From an uncultured Porticoccus sp. (GTDB taxonomy: Bacteria; Pseudomonadota; Gammaproteobacteria; Pseudomonadales; Porticoccaceae), in the NCBI GenBank assembly GCA_947259505.1, contig CAMYLT010000008.1, positions 1 to 64,000 on the forward strand: a stretch of 64,000 bases of DNA, read 5' to 3'. The translations under genes were made by a program, and so were the position numbers. Below, piece after piece: positions 44,124 to 54,416 of this stretch (position 1 is its first letter; every line of letters begins with the position of its first letter). Under the pieces are notes generated by a model. That model was not told the DNA's origin. It did not search any database and saw only the letters and a list, made by a program, of their open reading frames with translations.

Positions 44124-45089
44124 TTAGTTGATGCCATAACTCGCTTCAAAAGCATCGATAAAAGTATTCAGCTGATCAGCAGGGAGATCATTGATGCCCG
44201 CTGCGGCTTCGCGGCCACCACCGGTGGGGAAGCTGCGGCACAGCTCTGCAGCACCCCTTCGGTTATTGAGTGGCGCACGTACGCTGACCAAATAGTTACC
44301 ATTAGTCTTTTCTGTCAGTACTGCATGGGCGCGATCCGGATACTGATTGGTGAGATCGTTACTGAAGACACCACTGACTCTTCGTGCCCAGGCTAGGTCG
44401 GGAAGAATATACACCGCTGTCCGGTCGGACTCTTTTTCAGGGGGTAAATTGGCCGCCGCCGCCATATCTGTGTGATAGCCGGTTTCCAGCTTTTCAAAGT
44501 GCTCACGGCCATCGCTAATAAAGTTAAGTGGATTGGCGTAGGCGCTGACCAGTCGGTATAGCTGATCCGGGTGGAAGTGAAGATCTTCCAGCGTCGGACC
44601 ATAACCATTGTAGTTAATGTAGATGCCGAGATTTTTCAGTTGCTCCAGCTGTGCTTCATCCAGCTCCAGGGTACTGGCCAGAGCCAGGGCACTTTTATCC
44701 AGGTTGTCACCGAATGCCCCGACTACGGCCCACGGAGCAAATGCTCCTTTCAGATGGCTGTTTACCAGCAGGCTGGTACAGATTTCCGGCGCTTCGTTGA
44801 TGAGTGATGTAAACCCAATAGCCTCGGGGATTTCTCCGGGAAAGTGGTGATCAACATAGAATATTTCAGCACCACAGGCCAACAGCCTGACAAGGTCCTC
44901 GCGGTTCTTGTCCAGAGAAACATCTAGTACCGTGATCCGATCACCCCTGCGCGCTTCGACCTTTTTGAGCAGGTCAATATCACGTTTGACACCGGTTATC
45001 AGGACACTTTCTCGGGGCTCAGCCAAGCGCAGTTGGGTTAATGCGCAGATGCCGTCGGCGTCGCCATTGAATACATCGAAATCCGTCAT
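44124..45089 (-). CDS. DHH-family phosphoesterase next to sulfate-activation genes
   Basis: 321 aa. DHH signature: FDVFNGDADGICALTQL (about 4-20), VLDVSLDKN and the YVDHHFPGE motif (about 77-85). The C-terminal substrate-binding part (DHHA1-like) ends with GGGREAAAGI (about 294-303). DHH phosphoesterases include NrnA-type enzymes that hydrolyse nanoRNA and 3',5'-pAp. It is co-transcribed with cysC and sat, which make APS and PAPS; PAPS reduction releases pAp, so a pAp phosphatase role (in place of CysQ) is a reasonable inference. Not shown by sequence alone. Confidence 0.82.
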   Translation of the reverse strand: MTDFDVFNGDADGICALTQLRLAEPRESVLITGVKRDIDLLKKVEARRGDRITVLDVSLDKNREDLVRLLACGAEIFYVDHHFPGEIPEAIGFTSLINEAPEICTSLLVNSHLKGAFAPWAVVGAFGDNLDKSALALASTLELDEAQLEQLKNLGIYINYNGYGPTLEDLHFHPDQLYRLVSAYANPLNFISDGREHFEKLETGYHTDMAAAANLPPEKESDRTAVYILPDLAWARRVSGVFSNDLTNQYPDRAHAVLTEKTNGNYLVSVRAPLNNRRGAAELCRSFPTGGGREAAAGINDLPADQLNTFIDAFEASYGIN

Positions 45090-45148
45090 AGATGAATCAC
45101 TGTTGTAGGGGGCGGTAGCCCGCCCCGGTGATGATAATTGAAACGATA

Positions 45149-46339
45149 TCAGCCGTTTTCCGACCGGTAGTAATCCATCAGAATTTGCGCAACTTCCGGG
45201 CGTGAGAATTCGGGTGGTGGGGCAATACCGTCACCCAGCATCTGCCGTACTTTGGTGCCGGATAGCAGGATAAAGTCATCTTTCGAATGGTCTTCCGCTT
45301 CATTCATCATCACTACCCGTTCCAGTTTCTTGGAGAAGGCAGTGTGATCAGCGCGGAAAATTTCAATGTCCAGGGCGCCAGAGGGCACTTTCTCATCGAA
45401 AATAGTCTGGGCGTCAAAAGCACCGTAGTAGTCGCCGACACCGGCGTGGTCGCGGCCGACGATCAGGTGCGTGGCGCCCATATTCTGGCGGAATACAGCG
45501 TGCAATACCGCTTCACGGGGTCCGGCGTAGAGCATGTCAAAGCCGTAGCCGGTGACCATTACGGTGTTTTTTGGGAAGTAGTGCTCCACCATGGTGCGAA
45601 TACAGGCATCGCGCACTGGAGCGGGGATGTCGCCCTGTTTCAATTTGCCGAGCAGCATGTGGACCACGACGCCATCTGCTTCAAGGCGTTCCATGGCCAT
45701 GCGGCACAGCTCTTCGTGGGCGCGGTGCATGGGGTTGCGGGTCTGGAAGGCAACCACTTTTTCCCAGCCGCGCTCGCTGATTTCATTACGAATTTCCACG
45801 GCAGTGCGGAAGGTGTCGGGGAAGTCACTCTGGAAATAACTGAAGCTCAGCACCTGGATATTACCGGAGATGAGGTTGTTGCCGAGGCTGGTAAAGGTGG
45901 ATACCCCAGGGTGCTCCGGGTCCAGCGTGCCGAAGATCTGCCCAGCCATGGTTTGGATCTGTTCATCGCTCACGGTTTCGATCTGCGCTACATCCATAAT
46001 CGCCATCACCGGATTGCCTTCGGTATTGGGGTCGCGCAGAGCAATGCGGTTGGCGCCTTTGATTGCGCTGATATCATCCGCAAGGTTGATAATAGGCACC
46101 GGCCAGAAGAGTCCCGCTGTAGTATGCAGTTTTTCAGAGACGCTTAGGGCATCAGCCAGGTTCATGTAACCTGGCAGAGGGTTGAAATAGCCCGCACCCA
46201 GCATCACCGCATTGGCGGCAGCGGCAGAATTGAGTAGCAGCGAAGGGAGGCTTTCAGCTTCTTTGAGCAGTTGGTGATGTTTCTCTGTCTCGTAAACAAA
46301 AAGCGGATTCAATGTGTCTGAGCCGTGGGGCTTGATCAC
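45149..46339 (-). CDS. sat: Sulfate adenylyltransferase (ATP sulfurylase), Sat/Met3 type
   Basis: 396 aa from GTG 46339 with CAGGAGATATCACC upstream. Signatures: FQTRNPMHRAHEELCR (ATP-binding HxxH, about 195-210) and GRDHAGVGDYYG (about 280-291). This is the homo-oligomeric Sat, not the CysDN heterodimer. It adenylates sulfate to APS, and the upstream cysC gene supplies APS kinase. The order cysC-sat-DHH on one strand makes a compact sulfate-activation operon. The product may feed reduction to sulfide or sulfonation. Confidence 0.93.
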   Translation of the reverse strand: MIKPHGSDTLNPLFVYETEKHHQLLKEAESLPSLLLNSAAAANAVMLGAGYFNPLPGYMNLADALSVSEKLHTTAGLFWPVPIINLADDISAIKGANRIALRDPNTEGNPVMAIMDVAQIETVSDEQIQTMAGQIFGTLDPEHPGVSTFTSLGNNLISGNIQVLSFSYFQSDFPDTFRTAVEIRNEISERGWEKVVAFQTRNPMHRAHEELCRMAMERLEADGVVVHMLLGKLKQGDIPAPVRDACIRTMVEHYFPKNTVMVTGYGFDMLYAGPREAVLHAVFRQNMGATHLIVGRDHAGVGDYYGAFDAQTIFDEKVPSGALDIEIFRADHTAFSKKLERVVMMNEAEDHSKDDFILLSGTKVRQMLGDGIAPPPEFSRPEVAQILMDYYRSENG

Positions 46340-46398
46340 GGTGATATCTCCTGTGATTAACGGGGCTTTACTGTGAGCGGGATAGCGGTGGAGTCCTG

Positions 46399-47019
46399 TT
46401 AGATTCCAGCTAGGAAACCATGGCTTTTCAGGTAGTCGATGATGGTGTCGACTTCCTCTTCTAGGGTCATCTGGTCTGTCCGCAGATGGATTTCGGGATT
46501 TTCCGGGGCTTCATAGGGGTCGTCAATACCTGTGAAGTTTTTAATCTCCCCGGCGCGGGCTTTTTTGTAAAGACCTTTCGGGTCGCGTTTCTCCGCTTCT
46601 TCAAGCGGGCAGTCCACATAGACCTCAATGAAATCAAAACCGGATTCCTGGTGGAGCTGGCGAACGGTATCGCGATCTTCCCGGTAGGGGCTGATGAAAC
46701 TGGACAGGGATATGGTGCCGGAATCCACGAACAGTTTGGCGATTTCTCCGATGCGGCGGATGTTTTCAGTGCGGTCTGCAGCACTGAATCCCAGGTTTTT
46801 ATTGATGCCGAGGCGAATATTGTCGCCATCGAGTCGGTAGGCGAGTTTGCCATGTTCATACAGGGCGCTTTCCAGTGCCACAGAAACGGTGCTTTTGCCG
46901 CTGCCGGAAAGCCCGGTGAACCACAGGGTCGCCCCTTTCTGGCCCATCAGTCTGTTGCGATCTTCACGGGTAACTTCGCCGTGGTGCCAGTGGACATTAG
47001 TGGCAATTTGTTGGGTCAT
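46399..47019 (-). CDS. cysC: Adenylylsulfate kinase
   Basis: 206 aa from ATG 47019 ([14 protein letters not shown]); the frame runs back to 47094, but the conserved APS-kinase start is at 47019. The P-loop is [13 protein letters not shown] (about 31-43), with [26 protein letters not shown] next (46774-46850). It phosphorylates APS to PAPS. It lies 24 bases after the TetR gene and 59 bases before sat on the same strand, so the four genes probably form one operon. Confidence 0.92.
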   Translation of the reverse strand: MTQQIATNVHWHHGEVTREDRNRLMGQKGATLWFTGLSGSGKSTVSVALESALYEHGKLAYRLDGDNIRLGINKNLGFSAADRTENIRRIGEIAKLFVDSGTISLSSFISPYREDRDTVRQLHQESGFDFIEVYVDCPLEEAEKRDPKGLYKKARAGEIKNFTGIDDPYEAPENPEIHLRTDQMTLEEEVDTIIDYLKSHGFLAGI

Positions 47020-47042
47020 ATCACAGTCCTTTTTAAGATTCG

Positions 47043-47657
47043 CTATGAGTTGTTTCGGTGGGGTGTGCAGCCGTACAGAAATTGTTGCAGGCATTTTGTT
47101 GAGATGTCTTCAAGTTGAAGCTTGTGATCTCTCAAGAGCATGACGCCCCAGTAATTGCAGAGACCGATTAGTGATCGTGCACTGAAATGGCAATCGAGAT
47201 CAGGGTGTAAGTCACCGTTTATGACGGCCTCATGAAAAAGATTTTCCAGCAGTTGCCGGTAGCGGGAGCCCAGTGCCTTGAGCTGATTGCGTCGCTGTTC
47301 TGGCAAGTAGAGGCGTTGTTCGTTATGAACTTTCATCGCCTCGTTATGCTCACGGTAACTCCCCAGATGAGCGCGAATGGTATTGGCCAGCTTCACCTCA
47401 AGGGACAGTGTTTGACCAATAATGTTTTCCATCTGTGCCACATAGCCGCGCAGAGCCATCAGACAGACTTCCTCTAATGCAGCCTCCTTGGAATCAATGT
47501 AGTAATAGAGGCTGCCTTGCTGAATGCCCAGCTGGGAGGCGATATCCTGTGTGCTCGCGCCGTGAAAGCCTTTATCCGCAAAGACAGTCGCAGCAGCTTC
47601 AATCGCTCGCTGGCGTTGTTGCTGGTAACGTGCGGAGGTTTTTTGGAGTGAGGCCAT
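47043..47657 (-). CDS. TetR/AcrR-family regulator upstream of cysC
   Basis: 204 aa. The N-terminal helix-turn-helix is [20 protein letters not shown] with [21 protein letters not shown] (about 18-58); the C-terminal ligand domain follows. It is the first gene of the minus-strand sulfate-activation run. A 35-base near-perfect palindrome lies 12 bases upstream, so it is probably autoregulated and may control cysC-sat-DHH. In sequence it looks like a general TetR of the fatty-acid type; the effector is unknown. Confidence 0.85.
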   Translation of the reverse strand: MASLQKTSARYQQQRQRAIEAAATVFADKGFHGASTQDIASQLGIQQGSLYYYIDSKEAALEEVCLMALRGYVAQMENIIGQTLSLEVKLANTIRAHLGSYREHNEAMKVHNEQRLYLPEQRRNQLKALGSRYRQLLENLFHEAVINGDLHPDLDCHFSARSLIGLCNYWGVMLLRDHKLQLEDISTKCLQQFLYGCTPHRNNS

Positions 47658-47668
47658 GTTTGGTAAAA

Positions 47669-47703
47669 TTCTATAGGCTTATAGAATCTATAAGTCTATA
47701 GAA
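47669..47703. promoter_or_regulatory. 35-bp palindromic operator upstream of the TetR gene
   Basis: TTCTATAG(G)CTTATAGA, one central A, then TCTATAAG(T)CTATAGAA: a 35-base dyad with a single mismatched pair (G versus T), made of four TATAG half-sites. It lies 12-46 bases upstream of the TetR start, where the promoter should be. A probable autoregulatory operator able to bind two dimers. Confidence 0.72.
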
Positions 47704-47762
47704 AAAATAAGCGATGTAAAGATTCGACGCCTGCAGGTAGTGGAAAAAGTAGTAGAAAAAAT

Positions 47763-48644
47763 TTATTGCTTGATCGGGATCACATCAACGGCCTGTTTAC
47801 TGGTGTGTTCGCCGTGTGTACGCATCACGCCTTTGATGGGTGCCACATCTGAATAGTCACGCCCTCTGGCAATGACCACGTGGTCTGTTCCCGTCAGCAT
47901 GTCATTGGTGGGATCAAACTCAATCCAGCCCATATTGCTTCCACACCAGGCTCTCACCCAGGCATGCATGGCATCAGCACCTTCCAGGCGTGTTTTGCCG
48001 GGCGGCGGAATAGTCCGTAGAAAGCCACTGACATAGCCGGCGGGGATACCGATACCCCGTAGGCATGCAATCATGATGTGGGAAAAGTCCTGGCAGACAC
48101 CATGACGGCACTTAAAGGCCTCCAGCATCGGTGTTTCTACAGTAGTCGCTTCCGGGTCGTAGCGCATGTCGCGGTAAAGTGCGCTACCAATAGCTTTGAT
48201 AGCATCCAGTACGCTCGTGTCATCCTTAATAATATTGCGTGCATACTCAGTGGTTGATTTATCAATGGGCACACGCAGAGATGGCCCCACGAAATGGTGG
48301 GGCGCCCAGGAACCTACACCCTGGTAACCAGCAATTTCAGAGGCAAGGTTTGAGAGTCTAGGGGACATATCCAGGAAGGAGATAATGTCCATGCGCTCGA
48401 TCCGTGCTTGTACGGAGAACGTGATCTCCCGGTGCAGGTTCAGGAAGGCCAGCTCAACATTTTTGTTGCCAAAAAAATCGACGCGATTGATCCATTCATC
48501 CGGCTTCGGTCGAATTGTCAGGGTGCCCGCCACCAGTCGTTGCTCACCGGGGAGGTCAGCAGGTACCAGGCGAACAATGTGACGGCTTACATCGGCGTCA
48601 TTGTCATATTTGTAAGTGATTTTCAGTTTGATGTCGTAGAGCAT
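47763..48644 (-). CDS. Small transglutaminase-family protein in the ATP-grasp/alpha-E cluster
   Basis: 293 aa from ATG 48644; the frame runs back to 48704 inside the upstream gene. The N-terminal bacterial-transglutaminase beta-domain (about 1-90) is followed by the catalytic core: Cys in GVCQDFSH (about 170), His in MHAWVRAW, and Asp in FDPTND, so the triad is present. This family acts as thiol proteases or amidohydrolases rather than cross-linkers. It is the last of three co-directional genes; its start lies 11 bases after the stop of the ATP-grasp/alpha-E gene. A cytoplasmic role is inferred because no signal peptide is seen. Confidence 0.85.
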   Translation of the reverse strand: MLYDIKLKITYKYDNDADVSRHIVRLVPADLPGEQRLVAGTLTIRPKPDEWINRVDFFGNKNVELAFLNLHREITFSVQARIERMDIISFLDMSPRLSNLASEIAGYQGVGSWAPHHFVGPSLRVPIDKSTTEYARNIIKDDTSVLDAIKAIGSALYRDMRYDPEATTVETPMLEAFKCRHGVCQDFSHIMIACLRGIGIPAGYVSGFLRTIPPPGKTRLEGADAMHAWVRAWCGSNMGWIEFDPTNDMLTGTDHVVIARGRDYSDVAPIKGVMRTHGEHTSKQAVDVIPIKQ

Positions 48645-48654
48645 TCCGGTTGCC

Positions 48655-51060
48655 TTAACGAAGATAGGCGGCGCTGAGGTGATCGGAGAGACTGGCAAGC
48701 TCACCGCTCAAACTGTTCAGTGCTGTAATGTCCAGAGACGAGGGGGTGTGCAGCTCGAGACTGGTATGGGCTTGTAATATTGTCCGCTGGAGGGGCGTCA
48801 GCTGGCGATTCTGATCCGCTCCAGGCAGAAAGTTGATATGCCCGGAGATATCATTCAATTGATAAAAAATGGCCCGTGGATTGAGCGGGTCCAGCGCCAG
48901 TAGGTCTACCACGGTATCGCGATTAGTGGCTACTGCGTAGCGACGTCGGTGAGTCATGGAGCTATCTGCCACTTCAATTGCCATATCCAGGGAGCCATCG
49001 GGAGCCGTTGCATCAGTAAAGGCAGACAGGAGGTTCGTCAGCGACATCGCTCGCTCCAGTGAACGGCCAATGCTGAGGAAGCGCCAGCTGGTGAAGCGAT
49101 ACATATTTTCGTGGACCAAACCGGAAAAGCCGGAGAGTTTGCGCAGTAATACGCTCATGGCTCGGGCCATGTCATCCCCCGGTGTGGCGGTCTTGCTCAT
49201 ACCTCTGACAGTCTTTGACAGATCATCCAGAGCCAGCCAGCCGTCGACAGAGAAGCGGTCGCGCACATGACCGGCGGCGTTCGAGGCAGATGCCAGCGTA
49301 TTGATTACGCTGTTGGGGAGGCCTTCAGCGACCTCTGTGTCCATGGACTCCAGGAATTCACCAAGGTATTCCAGCAAAGGTGTCAGTTCGGAGCCGGATT
49401 CTGCAAGGCGAATATGGTAGGCACGCAGTAACCGGATAGTGTGTTCGGCGCGCTCCACATAACGCCCTAGCCAGAACAGGTTATCCGCAGAGCGACTGGG
49501 CAAAACGCCGGGCTGCTGACGGGTAAAGGGTCCTTTTGCAGCGCCCAGCATGGTCTCAGTCGGGACAGGATTCTTGCTAACGACCCACACGTCCGCAACA
49601 GATCCTCCCCGTTGTAATGCCAGGGCAGCAGAATCGCTTGAAGGCCCGATCCGTGCAAACCCGCCGGGCATAACCTGCCAGCCGTCGGCAGTGCGAGCCA
49701 GGAAAACCCTCAGGTTCATCGGTCGCGGTACCAGTTTGTCTCCATCAAAGGCGGGGGTCGTAGACAGGGTGACGGCCTCTTGTCCAACCAGGTGATCAGC
49801 GCCATGGTCGATCCAGGATTCGATGGTCTGCTTGATGTCGCGATTAAATGTTCCTGCTACTGCCGACACGTCGTCCAGATCAAACAATGGGCGAGTAGCA
49901 AAAGCGTTGCCAATGGTCATGCGCTGGGCATTTTCCTTCACATACTGCCGTTCTTTCGGCTGGCCGCACCACCATGTGGCAATATTGGGGATTGCCAATG
50001 GTTGACCTGTGAGCGCCTTGCAGATACGTGGCAAAAATGCCATTAGGGCGCGGGTTTCCAGAATCCCTGTGCCGAGAGCATTGACCATCGTGACATTGCC
50101 AGAGCGCACCGCGCCGAGTAGCCCCGCTGTGCCGAGGCGTGAACTTTCATCCAGCTCCAGTGGATCAGCCCAGATGGCGTCGAGTCGCCTCCACAGCACA
50201 CTTACCGGACGGAGCCCCGCCACCGTACGCACCATCAGCTGGCCGTTGCGCACCGCCAGGTCTTCGCCTTCCAGCAACATAAAGCCCAAGTAGCGGGCAA
50301 TATAGGCGTGCTCGAAATAGGTGTCATTCATCGGTCCTGGTGTCAGGATGCCGACCCGGCTGTCATCGTTTTCCCTCAGTGCCAGCAAAGCATCGCGGAA
50401 CGTGCGAAAGAAGCCCGCTAATCTGAACACGTTAGAGCGTGCGTAGTGATCTGCGTACACTCTGGTGGTGGCGATGCGGTTTTCCAGCGCGAAACCGGCA
50501 CCGGATGGCGCCTGGGTGCGATCGCCAATTACCCACCATTCGCCGTTGGGTCCTCGACCGATATCAAAGGCGACGAAGTGAAGGAAATGATCGGAATGTG
50601 GTTTGACGCCCACTAGCGGCCGAAGCCACTCGGGATTGTTGGCTACGAGCGACGCGGGCAAATGCCCTTTCGCCACCAGTTGGTTGTCCCCATAGATGTC
50701 AGCAACTACCTGTTCCAGCAGTTCGGCACGCTGACTCAATCCAGCGCTGATCTTGTTCCATTCTTCTTCGTCGATCAGTACGGGCATATGGCTGAGGGGC
50801 CAATCGCGTTCGGCTGCATCCTGCGTCCCGTACTGCCGATAGAATACTCCAGCATCCCGCAGATACTGGTCACCCCGAGCTTTGCGCAGGGTGATTTCTT
50901 CATGACTCATTTTGGACAAGGCGGCGATGAGACTGGACCAGACAGGGCGAATATTGCCCTCTGGTCCGATCAGCTCATCGGGGACGTCTTTCATCGTCTT
51001 GTAGTCCTCCAAGAGGAGGGCTACAGGATCATCAACGGCTTTTTTGCCTTGCTGTGACAT
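48655..51060 (-). CDS. Circularly permuted ATP-grasp protein fused to alpha-E domain
   Basis: 801 aa, two domains. About residues 1-480: circularly permuted type-2 ATP-grasp (DAGVFYRQYG, VADIYGDNQLV, FDIGRGPNGEWWVIGDRTQ and VRTVAGLRPVSVLWRR are landmarks). About 495-801: alpha-E domain (LFWLGRYVERAEHTIRLLRA onwards), an all-helical domain of unknown role. In many genomes the two parts are separate genes. The ATP-grasp is predicted to form an amide or peptide bond with an unknown substrate. The first gene of the group ends two bases before this start, so all three are tightly coupled. Confidence 0.88.
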   Translation of the reverse strand: MSQQGKKAVDDPVALLLEDYKTMKDVPDELIGPEGNIRPVWSSLIAALSKMSHEEITLRKARGDQYLRDAGVFYRQYGTQDAAERDWPLSHMPVLIDEEEWNKISAGLSQRAELLEQVVADIYGDNQLVAKGHLPASLVANNPEWLRPLVGVKPHSDHFLHFVAFDIGRGPNGEWWVIGDRTQAPSGAGFALENRIATTRVYADHYARSNVFRLAGFFRTFRDALLALRENDDSRVGILTPGPMNDTYFEHAYIARYLGFMLLEGEDLAVRNGQLMVRTVAGLRPVSVLWRRLDAIWADPLELDESSRLGTAGLLGAVRSGNVTMVNALGTGILETRALMAFLPRICKALTGQPLAIPNIATWWCGQPKERQYVKENAQRMTIGNAFATRPLFDLDDVSAVAGTFNRDIKQTIESWIDHGADHLVGQEAVTLSTTPAFDGDKLVPRPMNLRVFLARTADGWQVMPGGFARIGPSSDSAALALQRGGSVADVWVVSKNPVPTETMLGAAKGPFTRQQPGVLPSRSADNLFWLGRYVERAEHTIRLLRAYHIRLAESGSELTPLLEYLGEFLESMDTEVAEGLPNSVINTLASASNAAGHVRDRFSVDGWLALDDLSKTVRGMSKTATPGDDMARAMSVLLRKLSGFSGLVHENMYRFTSWRFLSIGRSLERAMSLTNLLSAFTDATAPDGSLDMAIEVADSSMTHRRRYAVATNRDTVVDLLALDPLNPRAIFYQLNDISGHINFLPGADQNRQLTPLQRTILQAHTSLELHTPSSLDITALNSLSGELASLSDHLSAAYLR

Positions 51061-51062
51061 GC

Positions 51063-54000
51063 TTAAAGTCCGGGTGGCCGTCTCAAATCCAGCGTCATCG
51101 GAAATTCACGGTGAGGCACTTCCGGCTGGGGCATATAAAGGCCGGGAGTATGGCCACTTGCCTCAAATCGTGCAAGGCGGCGGGCTTCTGCCTCATTACT
51201 GTTCACCGGAAAGGTCTCGTAGTTGCGCCCACCGGGATGGGCCACGTGGTAGACGCAGCCACCCAATGCCCGACCACTCCATGTGTCGAAAATATCGAAG
51301 GTTAGCGGTGCATTGACTGGCAGTACGGGATGCAGGGCCAAGGCAGGTTGCCAGGCTTTGTAACGCACAGCCCCGACGGACACACCAGACGTGCCGGTTT
51401 TGGTCAGTGGTATCTGTCGCTGGTTACAGGCGACCACATAACGGCCTGGATCAGCCGTGGTCAGCTGTACCTGCAGGCGCTCCACGGAGCTGTCTGTATA
51501 ACGTACCGTGCCACCGATGGCGCCGGTCTCGCCAAGTACATGCCAGGGTTCCAGAGCCTGTCGCAGTTCCAGATGAACACCTTCGTACTCCACCTCGCCA
51601 CAGAAGGGGAAGCGGAATTCTTTCTGGGCTTCGTACCACTCAGAGCGGAAATTGAAGCCGTGATGCTCCAAATCGCGCAGTACTTCCAGGAAATCCTCCC
51701 AGACGAAATACGGTTGCATGAAGCGGTCGTGTAGCGCAGTGCCCCAGCGCGTCAGTTCACCGCCGATTGGCGCATTCCAGAAGCGGGCGATCAGGGCGCG
51801 AATCAACACTTGCTGGGCAAGACTCATGCGCGGGTCAGGCGGCATTTCAAAGCCGCGAAACTCCACCAGTCCCAGGCGGCCCATAGGGCCGTCCGGCGAA
51901 TACAGCTTGTCGATACAGATCTCTGCGCGGTGGGTGTTGCCGGTGACATCAATCATGATGTTGCGCAACAGTCGATCCACCAGCCACGGTTGAGGGGCAG
52001 AGCCTTCACCTGGATTGGGTATTTGCGACAGCGCGATTTCCAGTTCGTAGAGACTGTCGTGGCGCGCTTCATCAATGCGAGGTGCCTGACTGGTCGGGCC
52101 AATAAACAACCCGGAAAACAGGTAGGAGAGGCTTGGGTGGCGTTGCCAATAGAGGATCAGGCTTTTCAGCAAGTCTGGTCGGCGCAGGAATGGGCTGTCC
52201 ATTGGTGTGGCCCCACCCACGACGACATGGTTGCCGCCGCCGGTACCTGTGTGGCGCCCGTCAATCATAAACTTCTCGGCACCGAGTCGGGTCTGTCGGG
52301 CCTCTTCGTAAATTGCCTCGGTGGTGGCTACGCAGTCTTCCCAGCTGGCGGCCGGGTGAATGTTGACCTCGATCACACCGGGGTCGGGGGTCACGCGAAT
52401 CACGTTCATCCGTGGATCTGTTGGTGGGGCGTAACCCTCGATATGTACCGGCAGGTTCAGTTTCTTGGCGGTATTCTCGGCGGCGGTTACCAGTTCCAGA
52501 TAATCCTCAATACGTTCCACTGGCGGCATGAAGACACAGAGTCGCCCATCCCGGGGTTCCACTGACATGGCGGTGCGCACAAAGCCACCTTCCAGTTCAT
52601 TCATGGCATGTTGCTCGACGCGTTCCTGGTGGCTCTCTGTCGGGGCGAACGACGCCATTGGTTGAGACTTTATGCCATGCTCGGCAGCAACAGCATCTTC
52701 AGTGCTGAAATCCGGCAGAGGCCCCTTGGGTTCATTGGGGTCGGCGACGTTGGTATAGGGATATTCAGACGGTGTCAGGTGTGGCAGCGTTTCCAATGGC
52801 AAGCGGAAACCCACCGGGCTGTCGCCGGGCACCAGATAGAGGTGATCGCGTCTGGTTTTCCAGCGCTCAGAGCGCCAGCGAGGACCGTTGCTGCGGGCCC
52901 GGGATTGCCAGCTCTGGATAGGCAGTACATATCCAGACGGCTCGGTCAGGCCTCGTTCAAACACCCGAGCAATGCGGTGACGCTCTTCGGGATCTTTCAG
53001 TTTGGAATTGCTAGCGGTCACATTCTCGGGCAAGTTGCCTTCCTTGATGATCCACTCAGCAGGATCCTCGTAGGCGGGCAGGACATACTCTTGTTTTAAC
53101 CCCAGTTCACTCGCAATGCCTTTAAGCATGTTTTCCGCATTAGCGGGGGTAGCGTCTTTGGCCGGCCCCGTCTCTTTGGCAATTAAGTTTGCATCACGCC
53201 ATATCGGCTTGTTGTCATTGCGCCAATACAGTGAAAAGGTCCAACGCGGCAGCGACTCACCGGGATACCACTTGCCTTGGCCATAGTGAAGGAAACCGCC
53301 GGGAGCAAAGCGGTCCCGGAAGCGGCGGATTAACTGGTCAGCTCGCATGCGCTTGGTGGGACCAATGGCCTCGGTATTCCATTCATCAGATTCAAAATCG
53401 TCAATCGAAACAAAGGTGGGTTCTCCACCCATGGTCAGCCGAACATCCCCCGCTGCCAGAGCTGTATCTACCTTGTGCCCCAGTTTGTCCAATGCCTCCC
53501 AGGATTCTTCGGAGAAGGGTTTGGTAATGCGGGGGTGTTCCGCAACCCGCTTCACCGTCATGTCGAACTCAAATTCGACTTCGGCAAATCCGACCATGCC
53601 GGCAATTGGTGCAGCATTGCGGTAATGCGGGGTAGCTGCGAGCGGGACGTGGCTTTCTCCGGCCAACAGTCCAGATGTAGGGTCGAGGCCAATCCAGCCG
53701 GCACCGGGCAAGAACACCTCCGCCCAGGCGTGTAAGTCTGTAAAGTCGTGATCAGTACCAGCAGGTCCATCAAGAGAGACAAGATCGGGTTTTAGCTGGA
53801 TGAGGTAACCGGACACAAAACGTGCCGCAAAACCGAGGCGCCGCAAAATCTGCACGAGCAGCCAGCTCGTATCGCGACAAGAGCCGGTTCCTGCCTCAAA
53901 GGTTTCCTCTGGTGTTTGGACGCCGGGCTCCATGCGAATGACATAACCAATCTCTTTGGCCAGCCGTGCATTGAGATCGACGACGAAGTCCACGGTATGT

Positions 54001-54416
54001 TTGGGTGAACGGTCAATGGTGTTCATGAAGGCTTTCAGGTGTGGTCCGGCCCTTTCGGGTACCCGATAGATCACCAAATCGGGGCGGATATCGGCGTTGT
54101 ATTCAAAGGGCCATTGTTGGGCGCTTTCTTCGACAAAAAAGTCGAAGGGGTTGTAGACCGCCATGTCGGCCACCAGGTCTACTTCTATCTTTAACTCTGT
54201 GACAGGCTCGGGAAAAACATAACGTGCTTGCCAGTTGCCATAGGGGTCTTGCTGATAGTTCACAAAATGATTGGACGGGCTGATTTTCAGTGAGTGTGAA
54301 ATAACACGGGTGCGGCTGTGGGGAGCAGGTCGCAAGCGGATAATCTGGGGCCCAACAGTAACCGGTCGGTCGTAGATGTAGTGCGTCAAATGATGAACAG
54401 CAGCCTTAATCGACAT
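51063..54416 (-). CDS. Large transglutaminase/DUF2126 protein
   Basis: 1117 aa from ATG 54416 ([19 protein letters not shown]). N-terminal beta-domain (about 1-90), transglutaminase core with Cys in [12 protein letters not shown] (about 173), His in [14 protein letters not shown] and Asp in LDPTSG, and then a long DUF2126 region from about 330 to the end. It opens the three-gene minus-strand cluster with the ATP-grasp/alpha-E fusion and the small transglutaminase. Comparative-genomics work on ATP-grasp amidoligases predicted that such clusters make or process peptide tags; no function has been demonstrated that I know of. Confidence 0.88.
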   Translation of the reverse strand: MSIKAAVHHLTHYIYDRPVTVGPQIIRLRPAPHSRTRVISHSLKISPSNHFVNYQQDPYGNWQARYVFPEPVTELKIEVDLVADMAVYNPFDFFVEESAQQWPFEYNADIRPDLVIYRVPERAGPHLKAFMNTIDRSPKHTVDFVVDLNARLAKEIGYVIRMEPGVQTPEETFEAGTGSCRDTSWLLVQILRRLGFAARFVSGYLIQLKPDLVSLDGPAGTDHDFTDLHAWAEVFLPGAGWIGLDPTSGLLAGESHVPLAATPHYRNAAPIAGMVGFAEVEFEFDMTVKRVAEHPRITKPFSEESWEALDKLGHKVDTALAAGDVRLTMGGEPTFVSIDDFESDEWNTEAIGPTKRMRADQLIRRFRDRFAPGGFLHYGQGKWYPGESLPRWTFSLYWRNDNKPIWRDANLIAKETGPAKDATPANAENMLKGIASELGLKQEYVLPAYEDPAEWIIKEGNLPENVTASNSKLKDPEERHRIARVFERGLTEPSGYVLPIQSWQSRARSNGPRWRSERWKTRRDHLYLVPGDSPVGFRLPLETLPHLTPSEYPYTNVADPNEPKGPLPDFSTEDAVAAEHGIKSQPMASFAPTESHQERVEQHAMNELEGGFVRTAMSVEPRDGRLCVFMPPVERIEDYLELVTAAENTAKKLNLPVHIEGYAPPTDPRMNVIRVTPDPGVIEVNIHPAASWEDCVATTEAIYEEARQTRLGAEKFMIDGRHTGTGGGNHVVVGGATPMDSPFLRRPDLLKSLILYWQRHPSLSYLFSGLFIGPTSQAPRIDEARHDSLYELEIALSQIPNPGEGSAPQPWLVDRLLRNIMIDVTGNTHRAEICIDKLYSPDGPMGRLGLVEFRGFEMPPDPRMSLAQQVLIRALIARFWNAPIGGELTRWGTALHDRFMQPYFVWEDFLEVLRDLEHHGFNFRSEWYEAQKEFRFPFCGEVEYEGVHLELRQALEPWHVLGETGAIGGTVRYTDSSVERLQVQLTTADPGRYVVACNQRQIPLTKTGTSGVSVGAVRYKAWQPALALHPVLPVNAPLTFDIFDTWSGRALGGCVYHVAHPGGRNYETFPVNSNEAEARRLARFEASGHTPGLYMPQPEVPHREFPMTLDLRRPPGL

